Positions 24,361 through 38,112 of a DNA stretch of 64,000 nt are shown here, piece by piece. Positions within the stretch are counted from its first letter, which is position 1. Each line of letters begins with the position of its first letter. A program made the position numbers and the translations under genes. The stretch comes from Certhia americana (Eukaryota; Chordata; Aves; Passeriformes; Certhiidae): positions 24,004,086-24,068,085 of the forward strand of contig CM031864.1 in assembly GCA_018697195.1 (NCBI GenBank), written 5' to 3'. The notes beneath the pieces were generated by a model that was not told the DNA's origin, made no database searches, and worked only from the letters and a program-made list of their open reading frames with translations.

Positions 24361-26401
24361 AAGAAAAAACACACCACAGCATGTGGGAGGCTCTTTTCTG
24401 CCATCATAGCTGACCTAATAACCGCAAACTTCACTGTATTATCTTTTTTATCTACCTTGCTCAAAAGCAAAATTAATAATTTATGATGACTGATCCTAAA
24501 AATAAGATTGTTAAGTACAGATGGATTATTTAAACCTACCTTATCTTATCACCATCTTTCTCAGTTATTTATATGTCAAAGTTGAAATCCTTGAAAATGG
24601 ATTTGGAAAACATGTGGACTACCCCACATGGATTTAAAAATCCCACTCAACATTAGTCTGAGACAGTATCGGTTTGAAAATCAGATTTGTTTGAAACCTT
24701 TCATGAATCCATTTTTACTGCTTTCTTCCAATTCAAAGATTTTTCCAATAAAGTACTTCAAATTTTAAGCTGTTTTTTAATCCATCAAATACAACAGAAA
24801 CGTAACCAAGTAAATAAAATTAATCAAATATTAAGAAAAGATTAATGTTTTAATGTTAAGTTAGAAACTTGACCTTAAACTGTGCTAAGGTGATGGCTAT
24901 ACACTTACTATAATGCATTGAGAGATCTTAAAAGATGCAAGAGATAGAAAGTTACAGATCAGGTGAATATGAAGGTTGTGTTTCTCGAAAACCAAGCACA
25001 ACTCACTTGTGAAGGACACTGGGTCTACTGTTCTTCAGAGTGTGCTAAACCAACACCATTAAAAGCTCCATGCTTGCAGTGCCTTAGTGGATTAAATGAG
25101 AAGATTCTCACCCATTCTGAGACTGATCTGTACTTTGCAGAAAAGGGCTCTAAATGGTATCTGATTCTGCACTCATCCCCACTGAGCAAGGGATTTGGGC
25201 ACTGTAGAAAGCCAGCCACAATTAAATCTGGGTTATGCATCACTGATCACATTTAAACAAGGCTTTTACGCACATTTACACAATGCAAAGCTTTTGATAT
25301 CGTTCCAAAATAAAAATCTCTAAAACTTTGCAGCTGTAGAATTCATTTAATAAACTACAGCTCCAAGAATAGTTGCCAGTTTCCCGCTAGACTTTCAGGG
25401 CAGAATTCAATTGGGTGTTTAAAGAATAAAAATGGTCATGCGGCATCTGTGAGAAAGCATTAGTGCCTCTGAAAATAATTATGCTTGTGTTTTAGCAAAG
25501 TACTGAGGATGGGACACAAAACGTGGATCTTTAGATAGCCTAACATATGTTTTAAGAAGATTTTAGATGTCCAAAATCTAAAAGTAACTCACAAAATCCA
25601 AGGATTAACTTCTGTATGCACTAAAATTTTGGCAGAAATCCAACTCATGGATCCAAAGTCCTATTCTCCCTTACACAAAAATTTTCTTCAGTGATTTAAA
25701 ACAAACTTCTAGATGTACCTTAAAAATAGAGAAAGTGAACCCCTGCCATTTTGTCCCCAGTAAAATGTTTTCTACCCTTGTCATACCTAAAACACATGCA
25801 TGCTGATTTTTTTACAGTCTTTAAACTTTTAATATCTCTCCAGATATGAAAATTTAATTTTAGAAATGCACAGAGAAAATTCTGGCAAGCTTCGTGCAGG
25901 ATTTCAGTGCCCAGTTTCTGCCTTGAACTGATAAAAGTTCACCTAATACTCCTGCTCATAGTGTAAATAAATCATACCTTCACAATCAAAAAAAATGCAA
26001 CCTTCTTTAAAAAGGATAAAACCTCAAACAACCAAACACCAAAATTCTTGTGTAATAGCCTGGGTTTTGCAATAAACTTCAGAAAGAGTCATCAAAGTGC
26101 CTACCTACATTTTGCCCAAGGGTGCTCAGATTCCTGTCTCTCTGCTGAGGACTTTGACCAAGTATCATGGGGCTAATTTAATATGGGAGGCAAAGAAAGG
26201 CTTTCTCTGGCCCTCACACTCAAACTCTGTTAGAAAAGGTATTGCAGCAGGTACAGATATATATAAAAACCAGGAACAAGAGTGAAAAAGGAAAGAGGAT
26301 GAAAGCAGTTGGACAACATTTCTGTCAACTTATCCAGCTGCAGCCTAATAAAAATTTAAAAGTGACCTTACTTTAAGTTCTCTGACTGAACAGCACCAAA
26401 A
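24361..26401. other. Unannotated AT-rich DNA
   Basis: No recognised gene or transposon. The longest frame is 97 codons at 24963-25256, overlapped antisense by a 72-codon frame (25025-25243); neither shows a domain. Confidence 0.5.
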
Positions 26402-26578
26402 GGATTGCCAAGCAGTGCAGCAGGCTGCCAGTGGAAGGAGCTGAACCACTGTCCCTGGTGGTATTTAAAAGTAGGTGTGGCACTAAGTAGCATGGTTTAG
26501 GGGCAGACTTGGCAGTGGTAGGGTAACAGTTGGACTGTCTAAAAGGTCTTTTCCAACATAAACAGTTCTATGATCCTG
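26402..26578 (+). mobile_element. CR1 LINE 3' end fragment
   Basis: Plus-strand order is CAGCAGGCTGCCAGTGGAAG, CTGTCCCTGGTGGTATTTAA, GTGTGGCACTAAG, CATGGTTTAGGGGCAGACTT, GGGTAACAGTTGGACTG, AGGTCTTTTCCAACATAAAC and a final GTTCTATGATCC. This is the standard CR1 3' untranslated tail. It is strongly 5'-truncated and non-coding. Confidence 0.9.
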
Positions 26579-28633
26579 GCAGAGAAGACAATGGAAGCTT
26601 TACAGAATTGCTGTTTTTAGGTCTGTGTTACATTGAGACATGATCTTGACAGCTCTTTAAGGCCAGACCAACAGGAGCTCAGCATTAGACCAATGAGGTA
26701 ATTTTTAAATTCAGGGCATAAAACATGTCACAATAAATACTTTGTGAGGCTTCTGGAACTCACTGCACATATCAAGTCATGTCTCATGGTGTGCCCTGTA
26801 TTTAATACATGGTAGAAAATTGCCAAACACTCAGACAGTGCTCTGAAGTAGTTCATATTTAACAGGAAAACAAAATCTTATCACAAAAAAGTAATACTAG
26901 TCACAGTGATAAATAATGTAAAAATCTCAGCAGCACTAATGCCACTTACATGAAATGATCCTCAACTACAGTTCCCAAAGCAATTACCTCCCAGGGCCAT
27001 AATTAGGTGTGCTATGAGCACAGCCTGCTTGTCTCTCTGGAGTGCCCAGTATTGCCTCATGACAAGGGAGAGGATGCCAGTCATGAGCAGCTTTTATTCT
27101 GCAGCATAATTCTTAGGAAAAGTATATGGAATCCTCCAGACATGATGTGGGAGGTACCCAGAAATATATAGGCATGAAATAACCCATAATACAATTTAGC
27201 AAATATGTGCAGTACATTTTACATGATGTAAACAAAACTAAACTAAAAACCAATATAACAAGCAGTGAAAACTCATTTGGTAAACAAGATCCTTCAAAAG
27301 GCAGAATTTGCTGTCCTCAGAAAGAGCACACCAATTTGAAGCAGATAAGTAAGGACCATTATCAAAGGGATAATAACCATCTCATACTTATGCATGCAGC
27401 ATAATGAACAGAAAAGCACAATAACACAGATACGTTAGATTAGCATAATTTTATTCCACTATTCAAATGTCTAAGTTGGAAATGGGTTTCGTTTCAATTA
27501 CTGCTTTCCTCCATGGGTTTTAAACATTTTATTCAAAACCCAGACTGTTTTATTTTGGTTTTAGCCCATTATCTGCTATTACCATCTACCTTCCCTCTCT
27601 TTTACCAATGAATACAGCTTTTCAACTGTCCCAAAAGTCTTAGGAGAATAATAGACCATTAGTTACATTGTCTAGTAATATCTTTATGAATATTTCAGAT
27701 AGATTTGGTAAAATGTTTCTCCCATTTGTTAATCTGGTTATATATCTAGCTTCTTCCTTTCACTAAACATTCCCTCTGCCAGAAATACAGTATTTAGAAA
27801 CTTGACATTTTTTTCAGAATATTTTACTCCTGTTAGACCTGTGTTGTTTAACAATCTACACTCTTTGAATTAGGCAATTGCATTTAACTTAAAAGTAGGA
27901 ATCAATAAGTAATTACTGCACATGAAAGTCTAACCTACTGTACATTAAAAACTACCTTATTTGATTAATTAACTTCAGATTATCAAGATTCAGATTATCA
28001 AGTTGTTCCTAAAGGAAAGCAATCATCCAAAGATGAGTAGTTTAACTAAAAGAGAAGATAGCAATGCCCTTAGGGAATTTTTCCAAAGGCTAGTCACCAA
28101 CACCATTATGGAAAACAATAACACAGAAACCTTGTATGGCTTTTTGTTTCACTTCAAGTACTGACAATTGTGACATTTTCTTGCAGACAGAATTACAGGG
28201 CATTTTTCCTACCTCTTACTCTGCTGCTGCAAGAAAAGATAGTGTCTGAAAGGCAAGTCTCACATGAGGCACTCTATCTAGAAAATAATTCCAGAAGCAG
28301 CTTTATTGGGCTGTTCAACTTTTTCTGTACCTTTTCTCAAGCACACCGCAACTACACACATAACTTAGTTGAAAGGCTAACTGCTGTCATCTAGAGAAAT
28401 AAAATTACCTCTGCAGACTCTCACACTCATCTGCTTTAACAGTTAAGGTTGAGAAAATCCCTTTTAGCCATGGTACAACTCTGAGAATTTACTGTCTTAG
28501 AACATCAGTGTTTAATTCTGCTAGATCTTCTTGTACTCCAACATTAGCACACAAAGCCAATTTTGATTTTTAGCTTGTTCTGACCCCAAACATAAGCACA
28601 ATCTTAACAGCTTTTCTGGTTAGTGGTGTTGGG
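26579..28633. other. Unannotated AT-rich DNA
   Basis: About 2 kb between two CR1 fragments with no recognised gene. It contains a 15-bp tandem duplication (27974-28002, listed separately) and a 74-codon frame at 28170-28394 without recognisable domains. Confidence 0.5.
27974..28002. repeat. 15-bp tandem duplication
   Basis: ATTCAGATTATCAAG is present twice in direct succession, the first copy lacking its initial A. The identity suggests a recent slippage or short duplication. Confidence 0.8.
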
Positions 28634-29075
28634 CTCCAAGGAAGACATTGAGGCACTGGAATGAGTTGAGAGAAGGGCAGTGGAGCTGGGGAATGATTTG
28701 GAGCATGAGTCTGATGAGGAGTGGCTGAGGGAGTAGGGGGTATTTGGCCTGGAGAAAAGCAGGTTGTGGAAAGAGTGGGGGGGCTCAGTCTCTTCTCCCA
28801 AGTAATAACAGGATGAGAGGAAATGGCCTCAAGTTGCAGCCAGGGCACTTTAGATGGGATATGAGGGGTGACTTCTTCCCTGTAAGGGCTGTCGAGTACT
28901 GGAACAGGTTGTCCAGGGAAGTGGTTGAGTCACCATCCCTGGAGGCATTTAAAGACCTGTAGATCCTGTTCCCTGCTTGGGAATATGATTTACATTTAGT
29001 GGTGGAATTGGCAGGGCTGGGTTACGAGTTGGACTCATTGGTCTTTCCAGTCTAAACAATTCTGTGATTCTAATT
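28634..29075 (+). mobile_element. CR1 LINE 3' fragment with reverse-transcriptase C-terminal remnant
   Basis: The longest CR1 piece on the plus strand. It begins with AGGAAGACATTGAGGCACTG, passes GAAGGGCAGTGGAGCTGG and AGTGGCTGAGGGAGTAGG, then GTCTCTTCTCCCAAGTAA, AGAGGAAATGGCCTCAAGTT, TGGAACAGGTTGTCCAGGGA and ACCATCCCTGGAGGCATTTA. It ends in TTGGTCTTTCCAGTCTAAAC and the tail ATTCTGTGATTCTA. The frame from about 28813 to 28962 encodes the familiar CR1 C-terminal signature (MRGNGLKLQPGHF, YWNRLSREVVESPSLEAF). A segment of the consensus appears missing between the TTGTGGAAAGAGTGG and GGCTCAGTCTC parts, and the N-terminal domains are absent, so it is an inactive 5'-truncated copy. Confidence 0.95.
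28813..28962 (+). pseudogene. CR1 reverse transcriptase, C-terminal remnant
   Basis: About 50 codons in one open frame encode the end of the CR1 ORF2 protein (endonuclease and reverse transcriptase), with the RGNGLKL and WNRLSREVVESPSLE motifs. Everything upstream, including the endonuclease and the catalytic YADD-type core, is missing through 5' truncation. It is not functional. Confidence 0.85.
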
Positions 29076-31373
29076 ACTGATCATTCAAACAATTACAAAA
29101 CCCTGAAAAAACCCACAGCTTTTGCTTTTAACATAAGATGAAAGAGAAGCTATCTAGAAGCAATTTGACTGATTAAAATCTTCTATATCAGAACAACAAA
29201 ATTGTACTGACTGTATTTAACAGACAGGTTAAATACACTGTGACACATACTTTATTAGAGCCCAAACAAAACCTGTTTATTGCAGAGCTGCAATTACGAG
29301 GATAGGGAAACAGGAGTGCAGGATTATTGTAAACATGTGTCTGATAAGATAAGGTGCTCAAAACTAACAGGACATAAGAAGAGACAAGAGCCCTCACTGT
29401 ATCCTTAGGATAGGAATTGGTGCAACTACTGCATGTGTGTATCCTCACAGAACAAACTGAAAGTTACCATATACCAAAGTATATGGAGAATTCAGATAAC
29501 ATAGGCACAAAAAAAGGAAAAAGTTCCTTAGATATATTAAATAATAGCCCGTTTCCTTTCAGCTGAAAGGCTATCTGAATAAGATGTTCAAAGCTGTTAA
29601 TATAATACCTTATTAAAATCACTTCCAGTAAAACAAAATAGCTCATTAGCCAGGGAATAATAAAAAAATTAAACTGATAAACTGAAAAGAAAATAAAACT
29701 ACAATTATTCTGATCAAACACTAGCATATTTCCCCATTATATTATCTTGACTTGTTTTTATAGTAATGCACTCAAAACGGTTTCTGCACAGCCAGCAAGA
29801 GATAATCGTGTCTACACTAGTTCTCAAGGAAGTTGAGAAAGTAATGGCAATTAAAAAAGAAATAGTAATTTAATTACCATGCTAAACAACATTTTCTGAC
29901 CTTCAGTTTTTGGTTTCACAACATGCAGTGGCCTGGTTTTCTATCCGGTGACTGACTGGGGTTTGGTTTGCCACAGCTTGCAGTTGTTAAGACTTCTACA
30001 AAAACAAAGTCCCTCTCCATTGTCTGGATTTGCTTTTGTTCCATTTCACAACTTGATTTGCTGTTAGATGGTATTTTTTACCTAGCATAAATGAATTTAT
30101 TTTCTTTAGCACAAAACCAGTCCTTCCCTAGAAGGTCTGATGCCGTAACATAAGAACATTGAAATACAGAAAGGATACACCACTGCTCAATGTGGTTCTG
30201 ACCTGTTAATATATTGCGACTTGTTTAATGAAACTTCTATTTTATTGAACCAAGGAAGTAGGATTGCTCAAGACTAATCAGTTGAAACTCAAAATTTTAA
30301 ACAGCCTCCTGTCTATTTCTATGTTTATATGTATATAAAGTTATTGTTTCAATACTCTGATTTCTAGGAATTGCATGCAGTTAAATAACCCACAACAATA
30401 TGGAATACAGTCTAGTGCTACTTGATCAAAATACTTAATGATCTCATCAAGGTTAAACAAATCCAAGGAATTGACTGTCTTTTTACTTGTCCTTATGTTA
30501 TGGATTTCGTTCTATTTGAAGATGGTTTGCAATGCAGCTCTGCTGCAGAAACCTAAAGCCACAAGGGAACACCTAATTTCTCCAACACCTTTAAATCAGT
30601 GCTTGGTTATGTACACCGAATTCCTGGACTCTGTCATACCCATTGGTAATTCTGCAATTAATTTAACAGCATAGAATTTCATTAATTGCACACACTCCCC
30701 CCCAAGTATCAATACTTTTACTTTCTTGGCAAACCTCAAAGTCAGAGGAATCAAGAAACTAAACCTATCACGTCCTTCTAACAGTAAGAATTACTAATAT
30801 TAATACTCACACTGCAGTTAGTTGACTTACACATGAATTCAAAAACTTTCATGTGGAAAACATGTTGATAAGAATCTGTTTTTGTCAAGAAAAGTAAATG
30901 TTTACGCCAATAGTATTTTTTTCCCAGGAGTATTTGATTCAGTTTGAGTTAGGTTCAACAATTCACCCTTCTAAAAGTGAAGTCTGAAGACCTTTTCCTA
31001 TTCTGACAAGTCATCTTATGGGAATGCATGGCAGAACTTTGTCTCAGCAAGTAGGAAGATTTCAAAGTCTGTTCATAAGGCCTGATATTACTAAAGAATT
31101 TGGGAAAAGCCTCTGGCCTGTCTTTCCACTCTGAACAACTCCAGTCAGTACGTCAACAATGTCATAATCATTTAGCAAAAAATACACTGGTGCTAGAAGT
31201 CAGAATCTAACAAGATATGTTATGGCTACAGGTATTAGAATAAAGTGCAAGAGAGAAACAATCCTCTGTCTAATGCCACACATTAATTCCATTATCCAGC
31301 ACTCATTCAGACTTGTAAAAGCACTTCTAAATTACTTTAGATAGAAAACATTCTTCCAAAGCTACGTTTATTC
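29076..31373. other. Unannotated AT-rich DNA
   Basis: No recognised gene or repeat. Frames of 78 to 87 codons (29188-29448, 29464-29727, 30438-30674) are rich in F, I, L and N, as expected from AT-rich non-coding DNA. Confidence 0.5.
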
Positions 31374-31720
31374 TGATGCCTGGAGAGGCTACCTAGCACA
31401 GAGGCTAGACAGTGTTAAAGGAATAAAGCAGGTTTTTATTAAAAAGGCCTTCACAGGATACACATTGGGCAGTACAAAAGCCTGGCTGTGGCTCCAACAA
31501 GGTGGACAGCAGGTTCCAAGTTTTCACACTTTTACAAGTTTTGGCCCTTTACATATTGGGGTTAATTGTTCAATTGTATCTTCAGGTTATGAAGTCCCAT
31601 CCTCCCAGATTGCTCCCCTCAGTTCACTGTTGTTTGCACTTTTTGGGCCTGAAGCTGCAGTGGTGTCCTTGGTTCTTGGGCTGGAAAAGGAATGGTCTGT
31701 TTGACTGAACTGTGAAGAGA
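31374..31720 (-). mobile_element. Probable LTR of an endogenous retrovirus
   Basis: On the minus strand the sequence reads GGCCTTTTTAATAAAAACCT followed by GCTTTATTCCTTTAACACTG and ends in GCCTCTCCAGGCATCA, an LTR-like poly(A) signal plus U5 with a CA terminus at 31374. The 5' end on the minus strand (about 31720) is not sharply defined. An 80-codon frame on the opposite strand (31465-31704) is antisense and meaningless. The family is recalled as a bird ERV type but not confirmed; no target-site duplication was found. Confidence 0.5.
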
Positions 31721-33118
31721 ACTTGCTAAGACTTTATATGAAGTTCAGAGTTACGTACCAATGCAGTACAGAATCTGGAAAATATGAAAGCTAAAACTTA
31801 AGGCACAAACTCATATGGCTCTACATTAATAATCATCAAGGAAAACAAGAGCACAAGATTGAAATGCTTTTGAAGTTATTAAATATACACCACCATATTG
31901 GATACTGGTGTTCAGGAAGATGAGAAAAATGTGCACCTTTTACATGATGTGTGAAAATAGATCACTCACAGCTTGTATTAAAAAAAAACACTTGTCATTT
32001 GGCAAAGTTTAGATATCTGGCTGTTTAACTGGAAAGGAATCTCAGAAACAGTTGATATAAGTATTACCATAACTCCATTAAGCTCAGTCATTCCAAATTA
32101 ATTGAGATTATGACACAGGGTACTTTATTATATTTTTGAAGCTCAGAGAAGTAAAACAGAAGCTGAAAATCTTGCTTGAAAAGCAAGGAAAAACATTCTT
32201 TTAGTTCTTTGAAAAATAATTTGCTCCATCTCTCTAATCTCAGGTCTAAATCTGTCCTTTCCTAACAGTCATATGGTCCTGTGACATGAACAGTTTTAAA
32301 CCCAGTGACACATCACGTACCTTAAACTCCCCCTCTCAGAAATGTACAAGAGAAACTTGGTTGTTGCTCATTCTCTTCATGTGATCTTTGGATGCCTATG
32401 GCACACCTGGCTTAATTATCACAGCAGAAGATTACTTCACAGTCTCTTGTGAATATAATATTCACTGTAAATTCCTTGCTCTTGGAAATCTAAAATAAGT
32501 TTACAAAACATTTATAGATGTCTCTTCGTCTGCTGCTTTAATGATGCAAATTTATGTATTCACATGAAAGTATTCATATTAAAAGGATGACATTTTTGTT
32601 GACCAAATCATGTTGAAATGAAGAGATGATCTAAATTTCCAATTCATCACAGCGATACCTATAAAATATTCCCATTAACAGCATTTTTAATAGCTAAATT
32701 AACTTACTTTATTATTATGCTTCCACAAATATCTAAGTTTGCAGTCATCAAAACTTTCTTGACAGATTTTTGTTGGGTTTTTTTCCCTCTGCAACTATTT
32801 AACCACTTCTTTGCAAAGCTGTACAATTCTTTAACTTTAGATTAGCTGACAGTTTAGTTGCCACATAGAAGACTCATGTGAAAGTGCACTGATAAATTGT
32901 TGAGATTCATAGTGCCTGTATTCTAGTTTCCAATATATTTTTATTTTAAACTAGGATCGTTCATCGTTGTTTCAGCAGATCCTGGGACAATTCATACAAG
33001 GCCATGTTTAATTATGCATGACCTCCCTAAACCAGCTGAGTGAACCAAGGCATAAAAACATGAGAGATGAATAATAACCTTATGCAAACCCCACATCAGA
33101 AAGGTCTATAATTCACTC

Positions 33119-33123
<5 letters not shown>

Positions 33124-33159
<36 letters not shown>
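33124..33159 (+). repeat. Poly-A run of 36
   Basis: The longest homopolymer in the window. It could be an expanded microsatellite or the tail of a retroposed sequence. No AATAAA lies in the 30 bases before it and no flanking direct repeat was found by eye, so retroposition is not supported. Confidence 0.9.
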
Positions 33160-33163
<4 letters not shown>

Positions 33164-33508
33164 TGATTTAGGAGCTTAGCAAGGATTTCTGTTTATTCAC
33201 CAAAATAAAAATCAAACAAATAAACAAAACCCCAACAAAAAATCTCCAGTAATTTATTTTTTTCAAGTCCAGATTACTCACAGATAGATTAGTTCTATTT
33301 CAGGTGAAAATCAACCCGTGAAAAATATGCATAATAATAACAATAGATTCAAGAAACACTATGTAGACAACTTTTGAAACAAAGGCCAATGTTAAGTGAC
33401 CTGGATCACTAACTAGAAGGAACTTTTTCCTTTAAACAACAAAAATTCTTTAGGCACTAACTTATTATTTTATTTAGGCATTTTAAGATAGATGACAATG
33501 GTCACAGG

Positions 33509-33540
33509 AAAAAAAAAAACAACAAAAAAACCAAAAAAAC
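33509..33540 (+). repeat. A-rich simple repeat
   Basis: An A11 run followed by CAACAAAAAAACCAAAAAAAC, a low-complexity AAAC-type tract. Confidence 0.7.
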
Positions 33541-36500
33541 ATGACAGTGTACTCCCATATATTCATTTTCACAGTACTATCTTCTGCTGTGCTTATCACT
33601 ACCATGAAAGCACCTAATCATTACCAGAGGGAGTTGCAGTATCTTGCCACAGAAGTGATTATTAGAGATTTTAGGGAGCTGGAGGAAATATAAATGCCTG
33701 CACAAAGTCAGTGAAAAGTCAATATTTCTTTCTGTAATTCAGAGATACTACAAATGCTTCCTAAAGAAGAAATATCCCATTTCTATAGAATGGTGCTTCC
33801 CTTCTGAGACAGAAATTCCTTCAGCCTTAAAATGTTCTTTTCCTTATCTACTTCTGACTAATTAACATTGAGAGCTTTGGCTTTGTAGTGTATTTGCCTT
33901 GCATGTTGTTAAATTGGTCAAGCAGTAAGATATGACAACGCAAGTCAGGTAGTTATGAGATAATCATTTTGGTTCTCCAAGAAAATGGATGAGAAGGAGA
34001 TAAAGCCAAGTGTCCTTCATGCTAATGAGTGTAATTACTTGCTAGTACCTATTCCCTGTGGAATTTCACATTCTTCTAACAAAGCCTGTGCTGCACTGAT
34101 CTGCACAGCAGCTGCCAAGGTGCACATACACATTGTCTCTGTGTGTGCACTGCACCAGCACACATTTTTCACTGCCCGTACCTTTGCACCTGATCGTATT
34201 CCTGGTCCTTACAAGTGACCTGAATACTGAACAGCATTCAGGTGCTGGGTAAAGCACAGGAATGAAAGACTCCATAAAAAGGTAACGTTCTGAAAAACTG
34301 AACATCCCAAAAAATTGTTGAACAGAATCAATCAAAAATCTTTAAATTTGTTTTCCTCATTTTCTTATTCATGTTGAAAGCACAAACTGATATAGAGATC
34401 TGCAGAACATGTGAACTGCTGACTTCTGTAAATAACTAAATGCAAGAAAAAAAACCCTGAAAACATAATAAAACTTAAGTGTCTAACTCTAGGAATCAAT
34501 TATTAAAATATTAAGGTTTCAGACTGACATGAGAAAACCCTCATTGATGAAAAAAACAACATTGTTAGTGATTTATCTACAGATGAATTTCAGAAACCAC
34601 AGGGTTTAAAATCACATTTTTGAAGTATTTTATGCAGCTTTTGTTCAGAGTATGCCCTGAAGCCTTCTGAATAGCCCTTTGAAAAAGTTTTTTCACAAAA
34701 TTGGTGGAAATATCAAGCTAAAAGAAATGGGGTTTACGGCTAGGCACAAAAATAATGTCTGCAAACAGTTAAAAGCTCTGTGACACCACCTACAGAATTC
34801 TTAACTCTGGAACAAAAAACACCCCCCTCTAAGTTTCACCCAGAGAGCTGTCCTAATAGCTTGAGTTTTCTATTTTGAAATTATCAGACTGACTGGTTTT
34901 TTTCAGTAGTTTCATCAAAAATATATTCTCGGACTATGTTGTGATTTACTTGCTCCTGGGATTAAAAAACTCATACTTCTATCCTTCTGCTGAAATTCCC
35001 TTCCTTATAAGATTCAATTCAGCCATTCTCATTGTTAGTCACAGAATACTTTCATTTTCAGAAATTAGTATCAATGAATTTCTGATTTTTTGGGCAATGA
35101 CCTCTCCTTGAATCATCACTTGCAAAACTGAACTCAAATTCTGCTTATGTTTTAGGTGGGGATTAGAAGAAGGAATTTATGACAAAGTACTTAACATAAA
35201 TACTATTCTCAACACTGGAACTGAAGCAACAAAGTATAAACAATCCCCTGCTTTACAGTCAGCCTAAAAACCTATTTTTTTCATCTTTTTCAAGTCCTGC
35301 CTAAAATTAATCATCCATTAGGATCATGTACTCCTTAATGGACTATACCTAATTTTTGTGAATTGAGAGGAAGAACTTTCCAAAGGAGTGAACAGCTGCA
35401 GCTTAAAAGCTTTACTTGCTTTGCATTGGCAAAAAAAATCATGGCTCATGCTGAACTCTTATTCTAAACCACAGTTCTATGGGGCTTTAAAAGCTTTCAG
35501 GAGCTCTTTGCTCTCTCTTGGTCACCATGTCTAAAAGAAGACAGTATACACAGAATGGAGCTATGATTTCAATGTTTCCAGTTTCTCCATGCTGGAAACA
35601 GTTTGTTTTGCAGTTATTTGGTTTTTTCTGTCAACTAGTTTTATACAGAGGAAGAGAAATGCTGAGAGCAGGAGAAATGAGGAAGACAATGCAAGTGTAC
35701 AAAATAGGTTGCTTTAAAACCATGTAGAGTGAGATTTGATGAAAAAATATGCATATAACTTTTCATATCTATGTCTAATGTTTTTAGGACTAAGTTTACT
35801 TTTATATTAAAAACATTTAGTTTAGTAATAGTTGAGTGCTTATTTTTATTAAGGTAGGGTTTTAGGCACATGGATCACCAGTATGTTTAAACATTCATCT
35901 GCAACAGATAAATGTTTATATTTCCTTAGTTATAAAACTAAGTATTTTTAACTTTAGTTATAAAACTGTGCTAAAATAGTGTATGTAACTTGACTCATGA
36001 AAATGCGGATATTTTAGAGAATATATGAATTTTACTGTCATAAAACATATCTTAGCACTTATCTTCATTTATTCACTGCAGCACTCTTTTAAAAGGATAA
36101 TTCAGTGTAACTAAAACAGCAATGATCATATCACATTATGGCTCTGACAGTCTAACCTATCAATTATACAAAAGGCAATACAAGACTCCAGAAACAGACT
36201 TCCAATACCAGCAAATTCCAAACTTTATCTCCCTCATCCCTCTTCCTAAACATATTTTATTTTGTAGCAACACAATTGTCTTGGGTCGTCGAGTAAAGCA
36301 ATGCAGCAGACTTATTACTGGCTCTGCACCCCATGCATTTTACCCTAAGGTTGGTAATTACCATGTATAATCCTAAAGTACTAATCCTTCCACTGCCCTG
36401 TTCTGGGAACCCCCATCTTTATGAATGGTACATCTACTGTGGGTATGTAAAGCACCCCACTCTGACTCACATATTCACAGTTTACAGAATGTTAACCCAT

Positions 36501-37120
36501 TTATTTGTTTAATATAACTGAACTTGTAAAGGGATTTTGTATTGAGATTTTTTTGGGGTAAGGATTTTTTGTGTTATTGTTTTGTTGTATTGTTTTTAAT
36601 ATGTTAAAGATTTCTATATTTTGAACTTTACAACCACTTGTATTTGATACTCTAACTCTTTAATTATTAAACTTGAAATATCCAGCATAGTGTTAGATCC
36701 ATGTTAGATACATCTTTATTGTGCCAAGTAGGTATACATCAGTGGTTTACATTAAACCAGTATTTGCATTCTGGAACTGGGTACCACAAGCCCCTCATCC
36801 TTGTACCATATCCACTGTAAGGAGAGAAGCTGAACAGTTGCTTCTGCTTAGTTTAAAAAAAATTTTCACTGCAGAACAGTTCCCTGAATTTTGGTGTATG
36901 TTTAGTGTCTCACACACATAATTACAGAGCAGCAACAGATTGAGAAAACAGCCTACTTATTCCTAATCAGCTACAGTTTTATCTACTCAAATATTCAGGG
37001 AAAAAAATTAGCAGGAATAAAACTGCAGTAAGACAGAGAGAGTTTAGCATTAAGTTGCAAGCCCTAAGACTTGTCTAAGATTGGACTTAGACAAAAAAAT
37101 GCAGTTGCATAGGACAGAGG

Positions 37121-37160
37121 ACAAGTGAAAGCAGGAAAGGACTTGTGAAAGCAGGAAAGG
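37121..37160 (+). repeat. 20-bp tandem duplication
   Basis: ACAAGTGAAAGCAGGAAAGG at 37121-37140 is followed directly by ACTTGTGAAAGCAGGAAAGG at 37141-37160; the copies differ at two bases. No gene context. Confidence 0.9.
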
Positions 37161-38063
37161 ACTTCTCCCTACCACTTTCCATAACCCATTCAGGATTCAC
37201 TGTGCCATCACATTCATTTTTCCCCCTCTTAGTCCAGGTATCCAAACCATCTGTGCTTTCCTTGCCTTTAAATTATTATGAACAACCCATTAGAATGAGC
37301 CAAGTCTCAGTGTATGACTAGATATGAGTCCTCCACATACAGTGTCTCCCCACTTCGGGTCTCATAGGAGGTTAAATTCTTTCAGTGGCATGCAATTAAC
37401 TGTAAATAATTGAGTCTCTTTGCCTTGCATAAGAAGAGTTATATGGAAAAGCACAAGTTCAATAAGTTAGCAGAAGCCTCAATTTATTTTGATTTATTTT
37501 CAGTGTTTACGCTGTGCTTAATAGATTGTTGTTGGGGAGAGAGACAGTAAAAATTCCTTCTGGTAAACAATTTAGTTTAAGAATTAAAATTAGAGATAAA
37601 TAATGATCCAATTTTATTGAAATTGAATGCAACTGAGAAGAATGCAAATTGAAGCATCTTGATGGCAAATTAAGTTGTTTCATTATCTTTCATAAATTGC
37701 TTTGGGAGGATTCACTCTTGGCTAATGAGTATAAAACTGAAGACCAAATTACTTTTTTTTCTTCCCTGGGAGTTTCTGTCTTTGAGGTCAAAGGGAGTCT
37801 CTCAAAGCAACTCTACCAGAGCCTGGGCCCTTGACAGTTACTAGAAGCCACCATCGTTCTCATGCTAGTGGCACTAAAAGTATGTCAAAACTCAGCAAAA
37901 ATCGATCCACTTCTAATCCATTTCATGGTCATTTCAATTAGTGTCCTTTCTCTCAGAGGTCTTCACAAAGCATGAGGTCTAGTGCTTGCAAAACAATATA
38001 CACTCACCATACTATTGAAAGCTCAAATGAACATATACACCAAGAAAAACTATACCAAAAATA

Positions 38064-38112
38064 AATCACAATCAGTCAAGTTGAAAGAGACCTTTGAAGG
38101 TCATCTGACCCA
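38064..38112 (-). mobile_element. CR1 LINE extreme 3' tail
   Basis: The plus strand reads AATCACAATCAGTCAAGTTG then GAGACCTTTGAAGGTCATCT and GACCCA, the reverse complement of a typical CR1 terminus. Only about 50 bp are recognisable. A chance match is possible but the motif order fits. Confidence 0.6.

Larger units (their letters stand above)
31721..38063. other. Unannotated AT-rich DNA with A-rich simple repeats
   Basis: More than 6 kb without a recognised gene. It includes the A36 run (33124-33159), an A-rich AAAC-type tract (33509-33540) and a 20-bp tandem duplication (37121-37160). Small frames of 60 to 89 codons show no domain. Confidence 0.5.
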
